NCBI GenBank assembly: GCA_020809705.1 | Contig: CP085830.1 | Span: 434,001 to 498,000 of the forward strand | Direction: 5' to 3' | Source: Calonectria ilicicola | Lineage: Eukaryota; Ascomycota; Sordariomycetes; Hypocreales; Nectriaceae | Length of the DNA stretch: 64,000 bases | Part shown: positions 57,443 to 64,000 of the stretch, one piece after another | Numbering within the stretch: position 1 is the stretch's first letter | How the letters are laid out: each line of letters starts with the position of its first letter | Notes under the pieces: generated by a model | What the model was told of the DNA's origin: nothing | The model's database searches: none | Seen by the model: only the letters and a program-made list of their open reading frames with translations | Made by a program: the position numbers and the translations under genes

Positions 57443-60192
57443 ATGTTTTCCACGACCGAGGGTGGCATTGTGGTCAAGGTCAACAAGACTTGCGACCTCT
57501 GCAGACACCGCAAAATACGATGCATTCGTAAGTAAGCCCAGTTTGTCACCTCACGTTACGGCTTATCGCGCAATCTGACAGCCTGGATTTTCTCAATGTA
57601 GTACCAGAAACGTCATTAGGTGCAACGCCTACTTGTGTTTACTGTGCTGTAAGAATTTTGCCTGGAAAAACTTAGATTAGCGCTGGGCTCACGACTTGGC
57701 AGAAACGTGGAGACGCTTGTCATTTCAGCGCCTTCAGACGCAAAGTCCGGGTCAAAGGTTCGCATCGTACCATGTCTCCGGTAAAATACGTCTGTTTTAA
57801 CCCATGGCAGTTCAAAATCCGCTCCCCCCTCTCCCACAATCCCGAAACGGGGACCCCGACCTGTTCATAGACCGGCTCTTACAGGATGGCCCACAAGACC
57901 TTGTCTTCACAACCGGAGTCCATGTATTCAGGGTAAGTTTGGCCAATCGCACACTTCTATTTATTTGGGCAAAAGATTCTCACATGTAGCAGGCTCCTGA
58001 TACACAAAGTGGGTCAATTTCGCTTACCGAAGCCCGGTCAATCAGTTGAAACCTAACACTTTGCTAGTTCCCAGCTCCAGTCTGGCCTTCTTTTCTGAAG
58101 CAAAAGTAGCTTCCATAACCGAGAGAATTGGAAACAATAGCCTACAGGAACTCGTTGAGCAGCTGGATGACCAAATTGTATGCCGTCTTGGATTCTCAGG
58201 AGACTCACCCTGGGTCCCCATCAATTTCCAAAAGCCTACCCAAGCTCGTCAAGTGCTGCCTGAAGAGGCTCGTTCATACATTCAAGGTTAGATGGCCCAT
58301 TCGCGTTTCTTTATTTGATGCTAACATGAACACCTATTTAGCATACTTCACTAACCTACACCCTGTCTATCCATTCCTGGTAAAAGATGACTTTGAGCGG
58401 GAGGCTTTTAATCCCAACGTTGCTGAAACGCTCGTTCAACGGCCAGCCTTTTCTGCACTATATCACACCATCCTGGCTCTTGGAAGCCAATATTTCCAAG
58501 GTGGCACTTTCCAACCAGGTAAAGGGAAAGCATGGGAGCTGTATCAAATAGCCCTGGGTCATATCGCAGATATTATGGTTCCAAGGGAGTCATTGGAGAA
58601 GCTGCAGGTGAGTTTCCCCTTCAATTTTGTCATTTAATTATAGGCTGACCTTGACCTGATTTACAGGCTCTTGCGGCTATGGTAAGCTCGATCTATTATG
58701 AAATCACAGCTTGATGAAAAAAATCTAATAATATTTTTAGTCATTATTCGCTCTGAATACTTGCTGTCTTCAGGTTGATGATATCCTGATTGCTCATGCA
58801 GCGCGAATGGCTCGGGCGTTTCGCTACAGAATTGACACTCTCCCAGATCCGGCTCATTTAAGAACGTTTTGGGTCATTTACGCCTTGGAGAAGCAGCAGT
58901 CCTTTCGAGATCATCACAGTTCTGTTAGTAATTTCTTCATTAGATCTCTGGAGTCGCCTGCACGCAATATTTTCAACTAACTCAATTCCACAGCTGATCT
59001 CGGACGAAGATATTGGTTGCATCATTCCTTCTGTCCCTGAATCTCAATTTGGCAACTTTAACTGGTTTATATCCTTCATCAGACTGGGAAGGCTATCCGC
59101 GATTGCATATTCATCGTTATTCTGTACCAGTGCCTCCCTGAAGCCAGCAGCAGCTCGTCTAGCTGAAATTGATCGTGTCAATCGACTGTTGGAGACTTGG
59201 CGCCAATCTGTACCGCCAGAATTTCGGCCCGGCAACTCACACAGCTTTCCTGAAATCCCTACTCAAGCAAGCAGGCTAGTCTTTCTCCAGACTCATTTTA
59301 GCTACAACAGCATTGTCATTGCTCTTGAACGGCTCACTCTTCACTTGGATAGAGGAGGGGGCCCCAGGCTCCAAACGAGCAGGCAACGACTAATGAACAC
59401 AGCCCGATCCGTCATTGAACTAACTCGGCACATTGAGCTAGAGCCTCATGTTCCATTACAGTGAGTGGAGATGCCTGTCTACCCTATTTGACAATACTAA
59501 CGTCGGATAACAGAATATTGGCCATTATGCCACTTTCTGCACTATTCATTCTATTCGACTTTATCATCCATAACCCTCACCACCACGAATCAAGAAAAAA
59601 CCTCACACTGATGGACTCAGCCGCTGGGTACTTTAGTCTTGTAGAAATGGCTTCTAATGGTGCCCTTCCAGGCGGAATTCTGCCAAACTTTGCTCAAATC
59701 GCAAGACAGTACTACTGGAAAGCCCAGAAACAGCCGCCTGAAGCCATCAGTCAGCAACAATCCACCGCAGAAGTCGAAGCCAAAAGCGGCGAGGCCAGTT
59801 CTCAGATCGAGAACTTGGGATGGGAAGGAGAAAACACATCGGCTGGTACGAGTGTACGAATGGTAAAAGCCCATTGTCACAATCTGACTGTAAATGAACT
59901 TACTAATGAAATACAGGAAAGCACAAGCCCTATCTCCGGACTTTCCCGCACATCCGATGGTGTTGGGCTATCACCCAGTGCTGCTTCAGCAGCAAACTAC
60001 CTCAACTATCCAACCCCAACTAATCTCCAAGGAGTCAGCGACATGCAGATGGCAGACTTCAACGATTTCAAAACTATGTTTGGTTGGGTGTTCCCCAACT
60101 CAGGGATGGATGGAGTCAACATGGACACATTGAACATTGATGACCAATTTAATTTTAATGTACAACCAGAGGGAAATGATACGTATCAATAA
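57443..60192 (+). CDS. Zn2Cys6 transcription factor with Fungal_trans domain (718 aa, eleven exons)
   Basis: Binuclear-zinc-cluster regulator: C17-x2-C20-x6-C27-x12-C40-x2-C43-x6-C50, built from the first three exons. The fungal_trans domain follows: AYFTNLHPVYPFLVKDDF, FSALYHTILALGSQYF, LQALAAMSLFALNTCCLQVDDILIAHAARMARAFRY, and RTFWVIYALEKQQSF. Exons: 57,443-57,527; 57,602-57,648; 57,703 to 57,757 or 57,766; 57,811-57,932; 57,990-58,008; 58,068-58,286; 58,342-58,607; 58,667-58,681; 58,741-58,923; 58,994-59,460; 59,514-60,192. The donor of intron 3 is uncertain (both keep frame). Exon 5 (19 nt) and exon 8 (15 nt) are micro-exons. The C-terminus is rich in Asn/Gln/Ser, as in activation regions. 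The target genes are unknown. Confidence 0.85.
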
Positions 60193-61045
60193 AATTGAGG
60201 GGCCTGGATAATTTTTCACCTGCACATCGTCTTATAGCCTTGTCTGACCCCTCGCATATCGTATTAATCGGATTCGGGTTAGTTTGGGTCATATTTGCAC
60301 GGAATTACTACACCCGGAACAGAAAATCCCTCGTATTCTATTTCTATTGCTTCTCTGTCTCGTTGCATTTAAGTCTTGCTAATAACAACCACCATTGCCT
60401 TATTATCTTTCTACAGACAAGAAATATTATTCTTTCTGTTGTAAATACCATCTACTATAAATCCAATGATATTACCATATGCTCGATTGAGGTCTCAATC
60501 TTGCGTGGGCTAGAGCTTACCTCCTTCCATCAGTTGGGGTTGGAATGATGCGGCTGCGGGCAACTTTTTCAACCACCCCGAGCAATCATTGGCTTGTGGC
60601 ATTCCATTGCGGAGAAGCCGCTATCAATGACAATGCTGTCCTTTATATATGATGTCACATTCACATGTCCAGCAAGTCAATGCTTACGTTTATTTCCGCA
60701 TTTAGCGACTACCCGTAAGATCAGCCCATAACGGCCTTGAGTAGGAGGGGCCGGGTAAATGAATGAGCGAAGGGAACAATTCCCAGTCCCTCTCAACGAT
60801 ACCAAGAATTGATTGCCTTGTTGTAACATAAGAACTGAGGAATTACGAAAGATGACGTGGCAAGCCTCTTACTTTGTGAGGCTGAAAGATGATGTAGCAT
60901 TGTGATTGTTAATTTTGGTTGCCTTGGCGCCCAAATGTGCATCGTATGCAAGATAACGGATGAGAAAAAAAGGCTTCAAAATTTCACACTTGGTGCATGA
61001 TAATGTACTCTTATTCAAACCCCAATTCAGAATTGAGTAGCTACA
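60193..61045. other. Intergenic region
   Basis: About 850 bp between two plus-strand genes. No supported gene or repeat. Confidence 0.5.
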
Positions 61046-62347
61046 ATGTATCCCTGGAAGAAGCCTCTCACAAATTGGGCTTCTCAAATTGGCTTCAAGA
61101 TTGATGCCTTGGGCCTTGTCACGATGCTAGGTGCCGACGAGGTCGATGCGAATATTGGCAGGCTGGTTTCCAGCGACTATGTTGAGTTTTTACCACTTGT
61201 TGGTCCATTTGTTCTTGCTTCAAATAGCTTCACGAAAAAGCAACCTGGTTTTACCATGTATAACCTGTCTGACGGTATTGTCACAAATGAGCTTTCTGCA
61301 TGGCTTTCTCGGTGGCTTCAAGCACAAGACTTTGGCCAAGTTCAGAGTGTTGTATACTGGAAGACTACTGAAGTAGGATATGAGTATAAACATTCTCATC
61401 TTATCTCAGCAATTCTGGGGTTTATCTTCAACGGAGCCCTATTGGTACTAACGATACTTTCCAGCGACTGGTGGGGTTTCGCCAATGCCATTTCCATGGT
61501 AATATCCATCCTCGTCCGACACGTTCTGCTTTCCTTAAATCGTTCCGGGCTTGATAAGATGATAAAGGACTACCAAGACGAAGAGCGCAAGACAGCGGAG
61601 TGCACAACAGAGAAACACGAAAAACACGAGCTCGAAAAAAGGGAGCTCGAAAAAGAGGATTCAGGTGATACCGAATGCCATAACATCAGGACAAAATCTC
61701 CCGACCAAGCAAAACTTATTGTCACAATGGATGACTCCAAGGTAGTCACAATGTGGGGCCAGAGGTCATTGATCAAGGACTTATTTACCAAGAATCCAAA
61801 ATCGCCGCAAATCCTCGTTTACCGTGTCAGTCGATGGCTTGGTTGGGTAGCCTTCATAGTTCATTACATCAGCCTCGGCATGGCAACGCTTCCGACCCAG
61901 ATATACACAGTTATAATACTCGGACTTTCAAGTATTCTGACCTGCTACCGGTTTGGGTGTGATGATTCTCGGATCAGGACTGGCTTCGCACTTGACGAAA
62001 AACCAAAGACCAAACAGCCTTACCACTGCCGGATAAGTTCACTGCTTGAGGCTTATTGTACAAGTTACACTATTGAAGCCGAGCAAATGTGTAAAGAAGA
62101 ATACACTAAGCCATTAGAAACCCAGGCCAGCGGGCCTGCGACAAGCGAGCGACGTCAGGACCTCTTCGTTTGGCTTCAGCTCAAAAGGGGGGAGATAGAA
62201 AGTATGAAGAGATGGAATCTACTTCCGTCTAATAACAGTAGTTGGTGGAATGAATTTGACCAGAAAAGGAGCAAGTACAAAAAGAATCTGTCACGGAATA
62301 TCGCTCATGACACTCTAGGAGACAAAAACGGAGCAAATCAATGTTAG
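61046..62347 (+). CDS. Uncharacterised membrane protein (433 aa)
   Basis: Single-exon gene. I do not recognise a named family. Four probable transmembrane segments lie in two pairs: about residues 119-138 (LISAILGFIFNGALLVLTIL) and 143-163 (GFANAISMVISILVRHVLL), then after a long hydrophilic loop about 268-288 (WLGWVAFIVHYISLGMATLP) and 290-308 (IYTVIILGLSSILTCYRF). The loop between the pairs includes a highly charged Glu/Lys/His run (TEKHEKHELEKRELEKED) likely to be helical. There is no signal peptide. Architecture and length resemble multi-copy fungal membrane proteins often found near accessory genes. The downstream gene is convergent, 350 bp away. Confidence 0.72.
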   Translation: MYPWKKPLTNWASQIGFKIDALGLVTMLGADEVDANIGRLVSSDYVEFLPLVGPFVLASNSFTKKQPGFTMYNLSDGIVTNELSAWLSRWLQAQDFGQVQSVVYWKTTEVGYEYKHSHLISAILGFIFNGALLVLTILSSDWWGFANAISMVISILVRHVLLSLNRSGLDKMIKDYQDEERKTAECTTEKHEKHELEKRELEKEDSGDTECHNIRTKSPDQAKLIVTMDDSKVVTMWGQRSLIKDLFTKNPKSPQILVYRVSRWLGWVAFIVHYISLGMATLPTQIYTVIILGLSSILTCYRFGCDDSRIRTGFALDEKPKTKQPYHCRISSLLEAYCTSYTIEAEQMCKEEYTKPLETQASGPATSERRQDLFVWLQLKRGEIESMKRWNLLPSNNSSWWNEFDQKRSKYKKNLSRNIAHDTLGDKNGANQC

Positions 62348-62697
62348 CTGCAACATGGCCTGCTGTTTGGATAAATTGATTGGAATTCAACATCTGCATA
62401 GTGAGGTAGTTCAAGCAAGAACAGAATAGACTGATTCAAAGCAGTATGGACATGTACACCAATCACTCAATAAATTCACACACATACACGTATAGATATC
62501 TGAATAAACCCAACTATCAAATTATGTTTCGCCCTTCCTATCCTCGAAGGGCGGCATAGACGTGCTTTCCTAAAGGGTAAATACAATCATACCTTCGACA
62601 TCAGCTAGTAAATTATTGGTGTTTGAATAGTCACAAAAGAATCAGACAGTCCCAAAACCTTCGAAGTCTGATAAAACTTCAGTTACCCTCTCAAAAT
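62348..62697. other. Convergent 3' spacer
   Basis: 350 bp between the stops of two convergent genes. AT-rich 3'-UTR-like sequence with an AATAAA-type signal near 62,469; nothing else seen. Confidence 0.5.
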
Positions 62698-64000
62698 TTA
62701 ATCGCTACTGAATTTAAATGGAACACTCTCTGGTACATCAGTTGAGTCCAAGATATTTGGCCTGGTCCGAAACCTGTCGTTCTGTATGACATCCTGCAAT
62801 ACTGGTAGCACGCTTCTCTCAACCAGACCATCTTCAGTCTGAATACAACCACTTCTATTCATCACACGCCCCATGAAGCATAAGATACTACACATGATTT
62901 CCACCTTCTCAGATTTCTTCTCGTAGCTCAAATTGGCGCCATACTGGAGTAAAGCCGGCATGTACGTTGGCAAAACAGCCGGCTCTGCGATGGATCCATC
63001 CATGTTGAGAGATACTGTCAAATTATCTGTAATAGACACATCAAGAGATTTCCAACACTCGTCATAAAACTCAGCAGTTTCGTAGTCAGTAACACCGCCC
63101 ATGCATAGTATTCTAGAAAACGCGCGATTCTGTTTATGCGTAATATCCAAGGCTCTGAATCCCTTTTCGTGTACTCGTTGTACACGGCCTTGGAGAACTG
63201 AATCATAACATTCTCTGAGGGGACGTTTGCCGGACATTGTTGCAATACAAGCAGAGTAACCATCTTTGTAGGCCTGGAAAATTGGCTCCGTCAGCTTGCC
63301 AGCACATCTCCAGTCTAAGTGACCAGCAGCTCCAGCAAGGTCAAGTACCTGCTCGAGGAACCAAATTCCAAAGGCACTTTTATGGGCTTGTATATTCAAT
63401 AAGGCTGATAAACAGATGGACGGACATTCCGCTTGAACTAACTGGCCTAGATTAAGCTTCGAGCCCAGCAATTTTCCATAAATTACACCCCTCCTCGAAT
63501 CTTGAGGTAAGAATTCCAAACAAGGAATCAAATTAGCCTTTATCGCTTTTGCGAGTATGATGTCGTGATTCAGGTTCGAAATATCCTGGCCGATCTTCTC
63601 ATAGTAATCGACTGCAAGCTGTGGATCTTTCCCCATATCGTTGATGACCAGTGAAACAATGAGAGCTTCTTGGTCATCGCCATTTACCAAGATTCTCTCG
63701 GCTTGATCGCTGATCCAATCAAAGGAGGTCTTCGTGAGCCGATCAGGTTTTGGTTGGCTCAAGACAAAATGATCATACTGGTTCTTGTACAGCCATCGCA
63801 ATGCCAAGATGCTGACGAACGTACGATTAACTTCATCATAATCTGTATCGAAAAGCAGCTGCGATGGGGAAACATCTTCTGTAGCAACTGATTCATGGTC
63901 GCGGACAGAATAGGCATTTTTGAGTCTATCTATGGCATCGGGAAATTGATTATAGATTGAACGAACAAAATCGTCTTCGTTTTGCGGATAAGCGAGATGG
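62698..64000 (-). CDS. Uncharacterised protein, 5'-truncated by window edge (at least 433 aa)
   Basis: The minus-strand frame is open from the right window edge to the stop at 62,698, so the start lies beyond position 64,000. The visible part is a soluble, mostly alpha-helical protein: HLAYPQNEDDFVRSIYNQ at the edge, then ALRWLYKNQYDHFVLSQ, EALIVSLVINDMGKDPQLAVDYYEKIG and CLEFLPQDSRRGVIYGKLLG. It has no transmembrane helix and no catalytic motif that I can name. The helical repeat-like pattern could suit an ankyrin- or TPR-like scaffold, but consensus repeats are not visible. Such proteins are often fused to upstream NACHT or kinase domains; the missing part is needed to decide. Confidence 0.7.
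   Translation of the reverse strand, partial: HLAYPQNEDDFVRSIYNQFPDAIDRLKNAYSVRDHESVATEDVSPSQLLFDTDYDEVNRTFVSILALRWLYKNQYDHFVLSQPKPDRLTKTSFDWISDQAERILVNGDDQEALIVSLVINDMGKDPQLAVDYYEKIGQDISNLNHDIILAKAIKANLIPCLEFLPQDSRRGVIYGKLLGSKLNLGQLVQAECPSICLSALLNIQAHKSAFGIWFLEQVLDLAGAAGHLDWRCAGKLTEPIFQAYKDGYSACIATMSGKRPLRECYDSVLQGRVQRVHEKGFRALDITHKQNRAFSRILCMGGVTDYETAEFYDECWKSLDVSITDNLTVSLNMDGSIAEPAVLPTYMPALLQYGANLSYEKKSEKVEIMCSILCFMGRVMNRSGCIQTEDGLVERSVLPVLQDVIQNDRFRTRPNILDSTDVPESVPFKFSSD

Overview
The window is nuclear DNA of a filamentous ascomycete (Pezizomycotina). The signs are short GT-AG introns (mostly 45-65 bp) with CTAAC/CTGAC-like branch points, Zn2Cys6 transcription factors, a fungal SAT/rhodopsin-type membrane protein, small secreted proteins, and a left third that has been destroyed by C-to-T/G-to-A mutation of the RIP type (repeat-induced point mutation). 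I cannot name the species from sequence alone.

Layout. Positions 1 to about 21,130 form a very AT-rich block with no intact gene. It is a stack of dead transposons: three minus-strand copies of one Ty3/gypsy element (A 1-2,500, cut by the window edge; B about 2,673-8,498; C 11,606-18,503, complete with 5-bp target duplications), a second Ty3/gypsy family on the plus strand (8,499-11,216) broken by a solo LTR, two further LTR pieces (one split by element C), and a Fot1/Pot2-like DNA transposon (19,033-20,891). The change to ordinary base composition near 21,130 is abrupt.

Positions 21,130 to 34,640 are sparse: a small secreted protein, an intron-containing cytochrome P450, an eight-cysteine secreted peptide, a MetE-like zinc methyltransferase, an APH-type kinase, a 36-residue cysteine-containing microprotein and the 3' remnant of an O-methyltransferase gene. 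Positions 34,798 to 42,193 carry a DMT/EamA transporter, a secreted Vps62-like protein, a SAT/rhodopsin-type membrane protein and an uncharacterised secreted protein, all on the minus strand. A decayed gene lies at 43.25-44.0 kb.

Positions 46,165 to 60,192 look like a small metabolic gene cluster: an AYR1-like short-chain reductase, an aldoxime dehydratase (nitrile-forming haem enzyme), a 2-oxoglutarate/Fe(II) dioxygenase sharing a 450-bp divergent promoter with a Zn2Cys6 regulator, a flavin-dependent aldonolactone-oxidase-like enzyme and a second Zn2Cys6 regulator. No aldoxime-forming enzyme is visible beside it. The only P450, at 23.5 kb, is too far away to assign with confidence. The right end holds two unrecognised convergent genes, a membrane protein and a gene that runs off the window. 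I deduced exon structures by eye from reading frame, splice consensus and family motifs; doubtful junctions are marked.
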